Shown in pieces: positions 7,139 to 16,452 of a stretch of 53,357 nt of DNA (position 1 is its first letter; each line of letters starts with the position of its first letter). A program made the position numbers and the translations under genes. The notes beneath the pieces were generated by a model. That model was given only the letters and a program-made list of their open reading frames with translations. It was not told the DNA's origin and ran no database searches. The stretch lies in assembly GCF_022832385.1 (NCBI RefSeq), contig NZ_JALHLE010000038.1:1-53357 (forward strand). The letters are read 5' to 3'. The DNA comes from Novosphingobium album (ex Hu et al. 2023). GTDB lineage: Bacteria; Pseudomonadota; Alphaproteobacteria; Sphingomonadales; Sphingomonadaceae.

Positions 7139-8461
7139 ATGACAGCTAGCCGGATATTCAGTCCTGAAACGATCCGGATCGGAATCGACGGCTTTAATCT
7201 TGCCATGCCCAAGGGCACCGGGGTCGCTAATTACGGGATGAACCTGGCTCGAGCCGTCAAGGCTGGTGGCCATCCGTTGGACGGTGTGTTTGGCCTGGAT
7301 GCTGGCCGTGTCGAGGAGGGGCGCGAGGTAGCATTCTTCGATCTGCTTGGCCGGGAGATGCCGGTCAGGCCCAAGGCCGTGGCCGCTGCGGCGGCGCGTG
7401 CGCTTGCGGGAGTACGGCTGCAGGAAGTCCCGCTTACTGACCGGGTCGAGAAGCGGGCCTTCGCGGATCGATTGCCCAATTTTGATCGCATCTTTACATC
7501 GGCATTGCTGTTCCAGGCCGCGGACGTGCATTTCCGCGTGACCCGCTCGTTCCTGAAAGTGTCGATGCCGGACCCGCCTCAGGTCATGCATTGGACGTAT
7601 CCAGTGCCCGTGCGCATGGTCGGTGCCAAGAATATCTATACCTTGCACGATCTTGTTCCGTTGCGGATGCCCTATGCCACGCTGGATGAAAAGGACATCT
7701 ACAGACGGATTATCAGTGGCTGCCTGGCGGCCGGAGACCGGATTTGCACGGTCTCCGAGGCCAGCCGGCGCGATATCATGGAAACCTTCAACGTACCTGC
7801 GGACAAGGTGGTCAACACCTACCAATCGAGCCCCGTGCCGGACGAGGTCTCCCAGACCGACCCTTCCGAAGACGCGTCGATGATACAGGGGCTGTTTTCG
7901 CTGGAGCCCAAGAGCTATTTCCTGTTCTTCGGAGCTCTTGATCCCAAAAAGAATCTGCCGCGGATCATTGAGGCTTATCTGACGAGCCATTCGCAATCTC
8001 CCCTGGTTATCGTGGGTGCGCGTGACTGGGGCATGGCGGGTGAGCGCAACGCGCTGGCGTCGGGCGTCAGGGTGTACGGGCATCAGGCGAGCGGGCGAAT
8101 TGTCCAGCTGGATTACATGCCGCGCGCTCTGCTGTGCCGAATGATCCGCAATGCCAAGGCGGTTATCTTCCCGTCGCTTTACGAAGGATTTGGCTTGCCG
8201 GTGCTCGAGGCGATCCAATTGGGCACTCCGGTGATCACTTCAAATGTTAGTTCGTTGCCGGAAGTCGCGGGAGACGCCGGGCTGATGGTCGATCCCTATG
8301 ATGTGCGGGATATCGCTGCAGCCATCCGGCAGATCGATGACAATCCTCTGCTTGTTCAGTCGTTGCGAAACGCTGGCGTTCAACAGGCGGAGTTGTTCTC
8401 GGAAGAGAATTATCAGGGACGGCTGGAGCACTTGTATTCGACCACTCTGGGCGCCGGATGA
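7139..8461 (+). CDS. Glycosyltransferase family 4
   Basis: A 440-residue GT-B enzyme. The N-terminal Rossmann domain includes IGIDGFNLAMPKGTGVANY. The C-terminal domain has FLFFGALDPKKNLPRIIEAY and the family E(x)7E-type motif in SLYEGFGLPVLEA, which binds the nucleotide-sugar donor. It probably transfers mannose, rhamnose or a similar sugar in the cytoplasm. ATG 7139, preceded by GAGAG, is preferred to a GTG at 7118. It is the first gene of the long plus-strand polysaccharide run, and its close relative at 21115 ends that run. Confidence 0.88.
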   Translation: MTASRIFSPETIRIGIDGFNLAMPKGTGVANYGMNLARAVKAGGHPLDGVFGLDAGRVEEGREVAFFDLLGREMPVRPKAVAAAAARALAGVRLQEVPLTDRVEKRAFADRLPNFDRIFTSALLFQAADVHFRVTRSFLKVSMPDPPQVMHWTYPVPVRMVGAKNIYTLHDLVPLRMPYATLDEKDIYRRIISGCLAAGDRICTVSEASRRDIMETFNVPADKVVNTYQSSPVPDEVSQTDPSEDASMIQGLFSLEPKSYFLFFGALDPKKNLPRIIEAYLTSHSQSPLVIVGARDWGMAGERNALASGVRVYGHQASGRIVQLDYMPRALLCRMIRNAKAVIFPSLYEGFGLPVLEAIQLGTPVITSNVSSLPEVAGDAGLMVDPYDVRDIAAAIRQIDDNPLLVQSLRNAGVQQAELFSEENYQGRLEHLYSTTLGAG

Positions 8462-8632
8462 CCGTGAGATTTCGACTTGATGTGTTGGCTCTTGCCGGGG
8501 TGTTAATTAGTCTTGCCTTGAGGGGCGGTCTTGGTTTTGTTCCAAAAAAACGATCTTGTTGTTCCTGCCCTATTTTGGCAGACGCGCGCTGTGGATTGCG
8601 GAATTTCAGATCTGTGCAAGTTTGAGGATTTT

Positions 8633-9808
8633 ATGATTTCTCGCTTTCCGAACGACCTTTTCCGGGGCGGTGCCGTGGCTGCGCGCACCCTTCGCCTTTT
8701 GCCGTTGGTTTGCGCGACGATGCTAGCGGGGTGCGCTGCTCTGCCAAACAATGGTCCCACTGTCGGGCAGTTGGAACGTTCCGTGAAAGACGGCAGCGTC
8801 GGCGTTCATCCGGAGCTGGTGCCGCTCGATGTGAGTCTTGTGGCGGATGCGGGGGGCGACCCCGAAATTTCTCCTAGCCCCTTCGCGATGTTGCCGGGCG
8901 ATGGCAGCGCCTACAGGCCGGAAGTAGTCTATCCGAGCGACGTCCTGAGCGTCACGATCTTCGAAGTGGGTGTGACGCTATTTGGTCCCCAGGCCACGTC
9001 GCTGGCGCAGGCTGGAACGCCTACTGCAGGTGGGCAGACGATCGCTGGCGTACGGGTGGACGACCAGGGTGTCATAGACCTGCCATATGTTGGCACCCTT
9101 GCCGTCGTTGGCCTCACGCCCAGGGAAATTGCGCAGAAGATCGAGCAGCGGCTTAGCGGCCTGTCGCAAAGCCCGCAGGCGGTCGTCTCTGTTGTCAGCA
9201 GCGTAAAGAGCGCAGTCAGCGTGATGGGGGCAGTGGCCCACAGTGGTCGCTATCCCCTGACTGTGGCACGCGAAAGAGTCCGCGACATGATAGCTGTTGC
9301 GGGCGGTATCGCTGCCGACCCTGAAGACATCGTCGTGCGATTGACCAGGCAGGAACGCACTGTCGAAATGCGCCTGAGTGATATCAAGGCAGGGTCCGCG
9401 GACGATGCTTATCTGGCTGCGGGTGACCAGCTTGAATTGCTTCGCCGCCCGCGCACCTTCACTGTCTTCGGCGCGGCAGATCGAGTGTCGCAAGTGCCAT
9501 TCGGTGCAGACAAGGTAAACCTGTTGGAGGCAATTGCGCGGGCCGGCGGGCCTTCGGACAGCCGCGCCAACCCGCGTGGCGTATTTCTCTTCCGGTGGGA
9601 AAATGGGACGGGGACGGAACCGAAGCCGGTCATCTACCGTCTGGATATGATGCAGGCGGGCAGCTATTTTGTGGCCTCCCAATTTGCGGTTCACGACAAG
9701 GACGTGCTGTACTTCGCCAATTCGGCGTCCAATCCGCCGACCAAGTTCATCTCGATCATCAACCAGTTGTTCTCGCCTTTCGTGACGGCCAAGGCGCTGA
9801 CGCAATGA
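8633..9808 (+). CDS. Outer-membrane polysaccharide export lipoprotein (Wza/KpsD type)
   Basis: A 391-residue OPX-family protein forming the outer-membrane end of the export channel. A lipoprotein signal peptide ends in LAGC, giving an acylated Cys34. The polysaccharide-export domain follows (YPSDVLSVTIFEVG, VDDQGVIDLPYVGTL, GLTPREIAQKIEQRL), then SLBB-type repeats (VMGAVAHSGRYPL, FTVFGAADRVSQVPF). GAGG lies 6 bases before ATG 8633. The 170 bases upstream contain no gene and may hold an extra promoter. It should dock with the KpsE-like protein at 16453. Confidence 0.9.
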   Translation: MISRFPNDLFRGGAVAARTLRLLPLVCATMLAGCAALPNNGPTVGQLERSVKDGSVGVHPELVPLDVSLVADAGGDPEISPSPFAMLPGDGSAYRPEVVYPSDVLSVTIFEVGVTLFGPQATSLAQAGTPTAGGQTIAGVRVDDQGVIDLPYVGTLAVVGLTPREIAQKIEQRLSGLSQSPQAVVSVVSSVKSAVSVMGAVAHSGRYPLTVARERVRDMIAVAGGIAADPEDIVVRLTRQERTVEMRLSDIKAGSADDAYLAAGDQLELLRRPRTFTVFGAADRVSQVPFGADKVNLLEAIARAGGPSDSRANPRGVFLFRWENGTGTEPKPVIYRLDMMQAGSYFVASQFAVHDKDVLYFANSASNPPTKFISIINQLFSPFVTAKALTQ

Positions 9809-9832
9809 TGACGCTGTCAGGCTGCTGATTTA

Positions 9833-10747
9833 ATGCCCTTGTTCGGCCGCAAGTCCATGGAGACGAAGAAAGATCCGGGCGTGGATGGGGCGGGGGCGGC
9901 AGTGCCTGCCTTTGCGTTGAGCGACTTGCGTCCCCATCTGCGCGCGCGCAACGAACGCTTGTGTCGCAGTCTGTGCATGAGCACCTATCTTGGTGACTAC
10001 TTTGGTATTCTGCGCGTTCTGTGCAGGGTTCTCGGGCGTTACAAGATGTACGTCGACCCAAACGATCACGGGCTTTCGCCTCACCTGATTCTCGACGGCT
10101 TTTGGGAAATGGCGACGACGGAGGCTGTCGCGCAATTGATCGAGCCAGGGATGGTCGCCGGCGATGTGGGCGCCAACCTCGGTTATTTCACGCTGCTCAT
10201 GGCAGACTTGGCCGGGCCGGATGGCAAGGTCTTTGCCTTCGAACCCAACCCGCAAATGGCATTCCGGCTTGAGCGTAGTGCCAAGCTTAGCGGCCTTGCT
10301 GAGCGCATTGAGGTTTGCGAGGTCGTCTTGTGTGCCGAGAATGACCTCGTGGTTTCGTTTCTCATGCCCACGGACGAACCGAAGAACGCTTATGCCAGAC
10401 CATTCGACGGCGAGGAACTGACCGGATCGGTGCTGATGCAGGGTCAACGGCTGGACAGCAGGCCCGAGTGGCGGAACATTGAGTTTCTCAAAATAGATGC
10501 CGAGGGTTCGGAGCAATGGATCTGGAACGGGATGGACGGTCTTCTTGATGGCGGGCGGTTGCGTACCATTGTGATTGAAGTCCGGCTGTCGCGCTATCCA
10601 GAGGGCATTGGCTTTCTGCGCCAGATCCTCGACCACGGCTTTAGCATGGCGCGCATCGATGATGTCGATGGCATTGTGCCCTTGCTCCTGGATGAGGCAT
10701 GCAATCTGCCATCTGACGAAGATGTCATGCTGGTGTTCCGGAGATGA
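9833..10747 (+). CDS. FkbM-family methyltransferase
   Basis: A 304-residue S-adenosylmethionine-dependent methyltransferase. The SAM-binding loop is DVGANLGYFT (residues 111-120), followed by FAFEPNP (the acidic residue that contacts ribose) and the FkbM hallmark IEFLKIDAEGSE. FkbM proteins usually O-methylate sugar hydroxyls, so it probably methylates a residue of the polysaccharide; a chain-capping role is possible but unproven. No ribosome binding site is obvious at ATG 9833. Its stop overlaps the next start (ATGA), suggesting translational coupling. Confidence 0.88.
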   Translation: MPLFGRKSMETKKDPGVDGAGAAVPAFALSDLRPHLRARNERLCRSLCMSTYLGDYFGILRVLCRVLGRYKMYVDPNDHGLSPHLILDGFWEMATTEAVAQLIEPGMVAGDVGANLGYFTLLMADLAGPDGKVFAFEPNPQMAFRLERSAKLSGLAERIEVCEVVLCAENDLVVSFLMPTDEPKNAYARPFDGEELTGSVLMQGQRLDSRPEWRNIEFLKIDAEGSEQWIWNGMDGLLDGGRLRTIVIEVRLSRYPEGIGFLRQILDHGFSMARIDDVDGIVPLLLDEACNLPSDEDVMLVFRR

Positions 10748-11901
10748 CCCCCCCCGAAGATCCAAGACCGGCCGTCAGAAGGGTGGTCGAACCGTTCGTT
10801 TATTTTCGCGACCACGCGTCGGCCATTCCCGGGTTGGGCGGCAAATCGCGCAGCCCGAATCCAAACTATTGTTTTCACTCTAACTATTTCGAATATCTAC
10901 CCGGGGTGGTGCTGTTCCATATCCGCATTCTCGATGCGCATTCGACCCGCGGTGAGTTGGAAGTGCGAGTCCATGGTTATCGCCCGGACAATCCTGATCT
11001 GGGGATCAAGCTCGTGGCCGGCACGCGGCTTTCGCTCGTCGATATTGGGCAGGATGTTCTGGAATTGACAGTCCGGATCTCAGCTATTCCCGGCGTTCAT
11101 TATGCAGTCTTTGGGCACTATACCGAAGCAGCGGATTTGCGCGCGACAGCGATCGATATCGAGGCGGAAGAGTGCGGCGGAGAGAGTGCAGAAGATTATG
11201 GCGACGCTCAGGCGCCCGAGATAGCCTTCAAGGCCGTTCTGCCCGAGGCAGTCGCCTCATTGGTAGCGGACCGTCCATCGTCGTTGTCTATGCCTGGATC
11301 GCAGGCCTGCACGCTGGCTCAGGTCCAAAGCGATGAATTGATGATGGGTTGGCCTCAGCTGGTGGCCGGCCATGACGCGGATGGAGACCTATTGACGCAC
11401 TGGCGGCAGGTCTACGTGCTCCAGGTGTTGGAGCGGTTTGGTTTCCTGGGCGTCGGTGCATCAGGCGTGGCCTTGGGTGCCTTGCCCGACGGGCTGGAAA
11501 ACCTGCTGCATACGCAAGATTGCCTGATGGCGGCGCGCACAATCGAGGAAGTGGCTGATCCAGCGCTGACCTTGCGTGGCAGTGGCCATTTCGATTTTCT
11601 GATCTGCCTGGACGGAAGCGCGTATTTTGACAGTTTTGGCGGGTTTTCAGCCTTCGTAAAAGCCGCAATGCGGCGTGTTCTGAGCGGTGGCATCGTCATA
11701 CTCGTGTTTGATTTTCATGCGCATCCAGCTGTCGAGGCTGATGCGGGACGTTGCGTGTTGGCACGTTTCGAGATCGAACGCCTGGCATTGAGTTTGATCG
11801 GTCATGGGGCAACGGTTGCCCAACTCGGATTCCCATCCGGTCGCGGAACAGACGTTGCACCAGCAGCGATCGTACCGTTCGGACTGGCCGTCCGCAGGTA
11901 A
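10744..11901 (+). CDS. Unknown polysaccharide-locus protein, beta-sandwich plus methyltransferase-like domain
   Basis: A 385-residue protein coupled to the FkbM methyltransferase by an ATGA overlap. Residues 30-135 are beta-rich (VVLFHIRILDAHS, LEVRVHGYRP, LELTVRISAI) and resemble a carbohydrate-binding sandwich. Residues 215-385 look like a Rossmann methyltransferase: WRQVYVLQVLERFGFLGVG, then FDFLICLDGSAYF and VLSGGIVILVFDF. The SAM-binding loop is non-standard (GVGASGVALG), so catalysis is uncertain. It may bind or modify the polysaccharide. No named family is recognised. Confidence 0.7.
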   Translation: MTPPEDPRPAVRRVVEPFVYFRDHASAIPGLGGKSRSPNPNYCFHSNYFEYLPGVVLFHIRILDAHSTRGELEVRVHGYRPDNPDLGIKLVAGTRLSLVDIGQDVLELTVRISAIPGVHYAVFGHYTEAADLRATAIDIEAEECGGESAEDYGDAQAPEIAFKAVLPEAVASLVADRPSSLSMPGSQACTLAQVQSDELMMGWPQLVAGHDADGDLLTHWRQVYVLQVLERFGFLGVGASGVALGALPDGLENLLHTQDCLMAARTIEEVADPALTLRGSGHFDFLICLDGSAYFDSFGGFSAFVKAAMRRVLSGGIVILVFDFHAHPAVEADAGRCVLARFEIERLALSLIGHGATVAQLGFPSGRGTDVAPAAIVPFGLAVRR

Positions 11902-11921
11902 AAATTGGAAATCGAGAGAGC

Positions 11922-14900
11922 ATGGCTCGGGAAATCGGAAACGGCATGAAGAACACGCTAATGGTCAAATTGGGCCGTGCATCGCGAAGGCAAGCGATGG
12001 ATTGCCGTGCCCGCGGGGACGAGGCACGCGACAGCCGCGCTTGGGCAGTGGCAGCGGACCATTACGAGGCTTATCTTGTACACAATCCGGAAGATTTCGG
12101 TATCCGGGTTCAGTTGGGCCATATGCGCAAGGAGGCGGGAGCGCTCCAGGCGGCCGAAGCAGCCTATGCACAAGCATTGAAGCTGCGTCCCGACGATGCA
12201 GACTTGCTGCTTAATCTTGGCCACCTGAGCAAGCTGCAGGGTCGGCTTGAGGATGCAGCGCGCTATTATGTGAAAAGTGCGCGGCAGGTTCGCGGCGGAT
12301 ATGCCATGGCTGAATTGCGCGGTGGCTGGTTGCCTGAGGACGTGCGGCAGCGCTTTATGCAGGAACTGGATACGCGTGATGCGGCGACCGAAAAGGCGCT
12401 GCAACGCGTAACCAAGGGCGCGCGGGTAAGCGAAGGCTGGGGCCTTCATTCCGATCGTGCAACTGGCGGCGTGGTTTTCGGATTCGATCCGCGCATCAAA
12501 CTGGAACTGTCCGCCGAGGTGCGTGCAGCGCCTGTCGCAGTGATCGAGATTGAATTCGATCGGGTCGGGGCCTTCTCGTGTCCTGCCGGGGTACTTTACC
12601 TCGATACCGGTAAAGGGTTTCGCGAAGAGGATCGCCTTGACGTAATTTATCCTGAGGGCGAAAGGTGCAGTCTGACACTGTTCCTTGCTGCACCGGCTGC
12701 GATCCGCCAGGTCCGCTGGGACCCGACCGAGTTGCCGCAGGGTGGCATTTCCATCAAGCGCATAGAGGTCAGTGGCATTAGCGACCTCGACATGCTGGTT
12801 GAGCGCGTCAGTGCAGAAGACGTCGTGTGGACGTATGACTACAATCGCACTGCCCCCGAAGAAATGCGGCGCTGCTTTGGCGCCTTCTTCGCGCACAGTC
12901 CGCTGACCGCCGACGACTTTGCGGTGCTGCAGGGCTTCTTGCCGACATCATCGGATCGTGGGCGGGACTATGCCCACTGGTGCTTTCGCTACGCTAATCC
13001 GGGCGTGGAGGAATACGAGCGAATGAAGGTGATGATCGGCGAAATGACTTGGCGGCCGACGTTTTCGTTCGTCATGCCGGTCTATAACACGCCACCGCAC
13101 CTACTGCGCGAAGTGCTCGACGCGATGCTGGGCCAGAATTATCCTGATTTCGAGATTTGCATCGCCGACGATTGCAGCAGCAAAGCGGAAGTTGCTAAGA
13201 TTCTCAGGGAATATGCAGACCGCTATCCGGCAGTTCGTTGGGTTCGCCGGACGCTGAACGGACATATTTCAGCGGCTTCTAACAGCGCGCTTGATCTGGC
13301 TAGCGGCGATTTCGTTGTGCTCGTCGATCATGACGATCTGATTCCGCCCTATGCGCTGTTTGTGGTGGCGGCTTATATCAATCGCTTCCCTGATGCGAAG
13401 ATCCTGTTCAGCGACGAGGACAAGATAAGCCTCACGGGTGAACGGTTCGATCCCTATTTCAAAAGTGCCTATAACGAATACCTGATGTTCGGGCACAACA
13501 TGGTTAGCCATCTGGGCATCTATGATCGCCAGCTTCTGACCGATGTCGGCGGCTTTCGCATGGGCCTGGAAGGAAGCCAGGACTACGACCTGTTCCTGAG
13601 GGCGTCCGAGCGCATAGATCCGGCGCAGATCATCCATATCCCGCATGTGCTCTATCATTGGCGCCAGGTGCCCGGCTCCACGGCCATCAGCGCAAACCAG
13701 AAGGACTATGCTGAACTTGCCGCGCGCAATTCGATCAATGGTCATTTCGAGCGCACACGCATGCCGTTGCAGTCGGTCGCCGGGCACGCTCCCGGAAACA
13801 GCGCGATCACGCCGAGGCGCGAATATGCGACGCCGGTCAGCATCATAATTCCGACAAGAAACGGTCTGGAACTCCTGCGATCCTGTATCGACTCGATTGT
13901 GGAGCGGTGCCCGGCCAACGTCGAGATTTTGATCGCCGATAACGACAGTGACGACGCGGCCACTTTGGCATTTCTCGAAGAGGCGCCTTCGCTCTACAAG
14001 CAGGTGCAGCTGCGTGTCGCCCGGACGCCCGGGCCGTTCAACTTTTCCGCTATCAACAACCAGGCCGCAGCGGCAGCAACCGGCGAAATCTTGTGCTTCC
14101 TCAACAATGACACAGAGGTTTTGGCGCCTGGCTGGATTGACCGCGCCCGCGGATTGCTGGCGATGGACGACGTAGGGGCAGTAGGCGGCAAGTTGCTGTA
14201 TCCGGACGGGGCTATTCAGCATTTTGGCCTGGTCACCGGGATGTACGGCCACCGTGTCGCCGGTGGAGTGCATCTGTTCCAGCCGGCGGACGGTTATGGC
14301 TATTTCAGCAAGCCTTGCATGATCCAGGAATTTAGTGCTGCTACGGCGGCATGCCTGTTTGTGAGCAAGGACATGTTCGATGCCGTGGGCGGCTTTGAAG
14401 AGGAACTGGCTGTCGCTTACAACGATGTCGATCTGTGCCTGAAAGTGCGGCGGATAGGCAAACGGGTCCTGTGCGATCCGTCCATCCGGTTGCTTCACAA
14501 GGAATCGCGTTCACGGGGCAGCGATGCCTCCAAAATCAAGCGCGAACGCCTGGATCGCGAAGCGGAGTGGATGCGGAGGCGCTGGGGCAAGACGCTCGAT
14601 GAGGATCCGTTTTTTTCACCGAACCATTCACTGGACCGGCCAGACTTTGCGCTGGCCTATCCACCGCGCCAGCAGTGGCCATGGGAACTTGGCGATACGG
14701 ACGCGCCGCGGGTGGCGCCGGGAAAAATGGCACGGGCTCCGCAGTACTTCGGGCGCAGAGAGCGGCCAGGCTGCGGGTTCCTTGCGGTTTGCGCGATCAT
14801 GAAAAACGAGGCGACCAACATCGTCGAGTGGCTGGCTTATCACCATGCTCTGGGCGTGGAGAAATTCTACCTTTATGATAATCGCAGTACAGACCATGTA

Positions 14901-15614
14901 GGCGAATTGCTGCAGCCTCTGGTGGCGCAAGGCATTGTCGAAATCATTCCCTGGCCAATCAATCCCGGGCAGCTTGAAGCCTATGATGACTTTGCTGACC
15001 GCTATGGCGCGAACTGGACCTGGACAGCATTCATCGATGCCGATGAGTTCATCAATCCTTACGGATTTGAATCGATCACCTCGTTTCTCGGCGGGTTCGA
15101 AGACGCTTCTGCTGTTGCAGTCCAGTGGATGAACTACGGCCCCAATGGCCACGATACGCCACCGTCGGGTTTGCTGATTGAGGCTTACACCAAGCGCTTT
15201 GAAGACTTCAATCCGATCCATCAGCACGTAAAGACGATCGTGCGGATGGGGGATTATGTGCGTGCCCGGTCGCCGCACAGCTTTTGGGTGAATGGACGCG
15301 TCGTCGATGAGTACAATCAGGAAATCGATGTGAACGCCGGTGATTACGCCATTATGCCAATTCGTGCGCACACAGGCATTTGCCTTAATCACTATTATAC
15401 TCGGTCGCGCGCAGAATGGTACGCGAAGGTGGCACGCGGCATGGCAGATTCAGCGGCCAATGCACCCAATCGGCGTGATCCTGCATGGATCGAAGCCTAT
15501 GAGCGCGAGGCGCTGTCCGAGGATCACACTATTACACGCTTTTCCGCAATGACGCGCGAAGTCATCACCAATTGGGGGTACGCCGAAGGCCCCTCCCTCA
15601 GTCCGGTAGATTGA
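11922..15614 (+). CDS. TPR protein with three glycosyltransferase modules
   Basis: A 1230-residue protein. TPR-like helices occupy about residues 30-115 and a beta-rich region about 155-270. The first GT2 domain begins near 380 (FSFVMPVYNTPPHLLREVLD; DHDD as DxD; LFSDEDKI). A second GT2 domain begins near 637 (VSIIIPTRNGLELLRSCID; LNNDTEVL; YNDVDLCLKVRRIGK). A third module begins near 951 (LAVCAIMKNEATNIVEWLAYH; YLYDNRSTDH; FIDADEF), resembling GT92/Glyco_tranf_2_4 proteins. Each module keeps a DxD-type acidic cluster, so one polypeptide could add several sugars in sequence. Starts at 11922, 11946 and 11961 are possible. The KpsM-like gene starts 2 bases after the stop. Confidence 0.88.
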   Translation: MAREIGNGMKNTLMVKLGRASRRQAMDCRARGDEARDSRAWAVAADHYEAYLVHNPEDFGIRVQLGHMRKEAGALQAAEAAYAQALKLRPDDADLLLNLGHLSKLQGRLEDAARYYVKSARQVRGGYAMAELRGGWLPEDVRQRFMQELDTRDAATEKALQRVTKGARVSEGWGLHSDRATGGVVFGFDPRIKLELSAEVRAAPVAVIEIEFDRVGAFSCPAGVLYLDTGKGFREEDRLDVIYPEGERCSLTLFLAAPAAIRQVRWDPTELPQGGISIKRIEVSGISDLDMLVERVSAEDVVWTYDYNRTAPEEMRRCFGAFFAHSPLTADDFAVLQGFLPTSSDRGRDYAHWCFRYANPGVEEYERMKVMIGEMTWRPTFSFVMPVYNTPPHLLREVLDAMLGQNYPDFEICIADDCSSKAEVAKILREYADRYPAVRWVRRTLNGHISAASNSALDLASGDFVVLVDHDDLIPPYALFVVAAYINRFPDAKILFSDEDKISLTGERFDPYFKSAYNEYLMFGHNMVSHLGIYDRQLLTDVGGFRMGLEGSQDYDLFLRASERIDPAQIIHIPHVLYHWRQVPGSTAISANQKDYAELAARNSINGHFERTRMPLQSVAGHAPGNSAITPRREYATPVSIIIPTRNGLELLRSCIDSIVERCPANVEILIADNDSDDAATLAFLEEAPSLYKQVQLRVARTPGPFNFSAINNQAAAAATGEILCFLNNDTEVLAPGWIDRARGLLAMDDVGAVGGKLLYPDGAIQHFGLVTGMYGHRVAGGVHLFQPADGYGYFSKPCMIQEFSAATAACLFVSKDMFDAVGGFEEELAVAYNDVDLCLKVRRIGKRVLCDPSIRLLHKESRSRGSDASKIKRERLDREAEWMRRRWGKTLDEDPFFSPNHSLDRPDFALAYPPRQQWPWELGDTDAPRVAPGKMARAPQYFGRRERPGCGFLAVCAIMKNEATNIVEWLAYHHALGVEKFYLYDNRSTDHVGELLQPLVAQGIVEIIPWPINPGQLEAYDDFADRYGANWTWTAFIDADEFINPYGFESITSFLGGFEDASAVAVQWMNYGPNGHDTPPSGLLIEAYTKRFEDFNPIHQHVKTIVRMGDYVRARSPHSFWVNGRVVDEYNQEIDVNAGDYAIMPIRAHTGICLNHYYTRSRAEWYAKVARGMADSAANAPNRRDPAWIEAYEREALSEDHTITRFSAMTREVITNWGYAEGPSLSPVD

Positions 15615-15616
15615 GC

Positions 15617-16417
15617 ATGCCTGCTTCCCCCCAACCCCCGGGGCAATCCCCTCTTGCAACACAGCTTGCGGTTCTTAAAGCATTGATAATGCGGGAGCTT
15701 CACGTCCGATTTGGACGTGACAACATTGGCTACCTATGGCTGATCGGTGAGCCGATGATGCTCGCAACAGTGATCAGTACGGTGCATTATGTGGCCTCTG
15801 TTGATGAGGGCTTCACTTCCCTGGCGCCATTTCCGTTTACGCTGGTAGGATATTGCCTGTTCATCATTTTTCGCGGGATATTCAATCGCGCAGAAGGTGC
15901 AATCGAGGGCAATAGTTCATTGTTCCACCACAAGATGATCAAGCCGATCGACATCATGATCGCCAAAGCGGTGATCGAGTGCCTGGGCTGTGTGTCTTCG
16001 CTCATCGTTTTGCTGACGATCGGCATTCTCCTTGGCATTGCTGATCCTCCTGCACGGCCACTCTATCTGATGTTCGGGGCGTTGCTGGTGACGTGGTGGT
16101 CATTTGCGTTGTCGCTGATTGTGGCCGGAGTGACATATGGCAGTCATGCGCTGGGGCGGTTTGTGCACCCTATTTCGTATTTCATGGTGCCATTGAGCGG
16201 TGCATTCTGGACTATGTCGTTCCTGCCGCTCAAGTTTCGTGCATTCATGGCGTGGAACCCGATGGCAACCATGTTTGAAATTGCCCGGTATGGTCAGTTT
16301 CGCTGGGCGTCGGCGGACTACATGTTTCCCGAGTATGCCATCGCAGTTTGTGCCGGATTGACCTTTGTGGGTCTCGTGCTGATCCGGAAGTTGAAATACA
16401 AGTTGCAGGTTAGTTGA
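15617..16417 (+). CDS. Polysaccharide export ABC transporter permease (KpsM-like)
   Basis: A 266-residue ABC-2 type permease with about six hydrophobic segments. The N-terminal cytoplasmic region VLKALIMRELHVRFGRDNIGYLWLIGEPM is characteristic of KpsM/CtrC capsule exporters. With the KpsT-like ATPase it should move lipid-linked or completed polysaccharide across the inner membrane. The start ATG lies 2 bases after the previous stop; an upstream in-frame extension to 15572 overlaps that gene and is not used. Confidence 0.9.
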   Translation: MPASPQPPGQSPLATQLAVLKALIMRELHVRFGRDNIGYLWLIGEPMMLATVISTVHYVASVDEGFTSLAPFPFTLVGYCLFIIFRGIFNRAEGAIEGNSSLFHHKMIKPIDIMIAKAVIECLGCVSSLIVLLTIGILLGIADPPARPLYLMFGALLVTWWSFALSLIVAGVTYGSHALGRFVHPISYFMVPLSGAFWTMSFLPLKFRAFMAWNPMATMFEIARYGQFRWASADYMFPEYAIAVCAGLTFVGLVLIRKLKYKLQVS

Positions 16418-16452
16418 GTAATTATCTTTATTTTACAAAGGTTTCCAGTAAA

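Noticed and set aside
6947..8218. Minus-strand frame of 423 codons opposite the GT4 gene
   Set aside because: Antisense shadow of a well-supported glycosyltransferase.
16414..16452. Upstream TTG start for the KpsE-like gene overlapping kpsM
   Set aside because: It adds 13 residues without homology; ATG 16453 fits family N-termini better.
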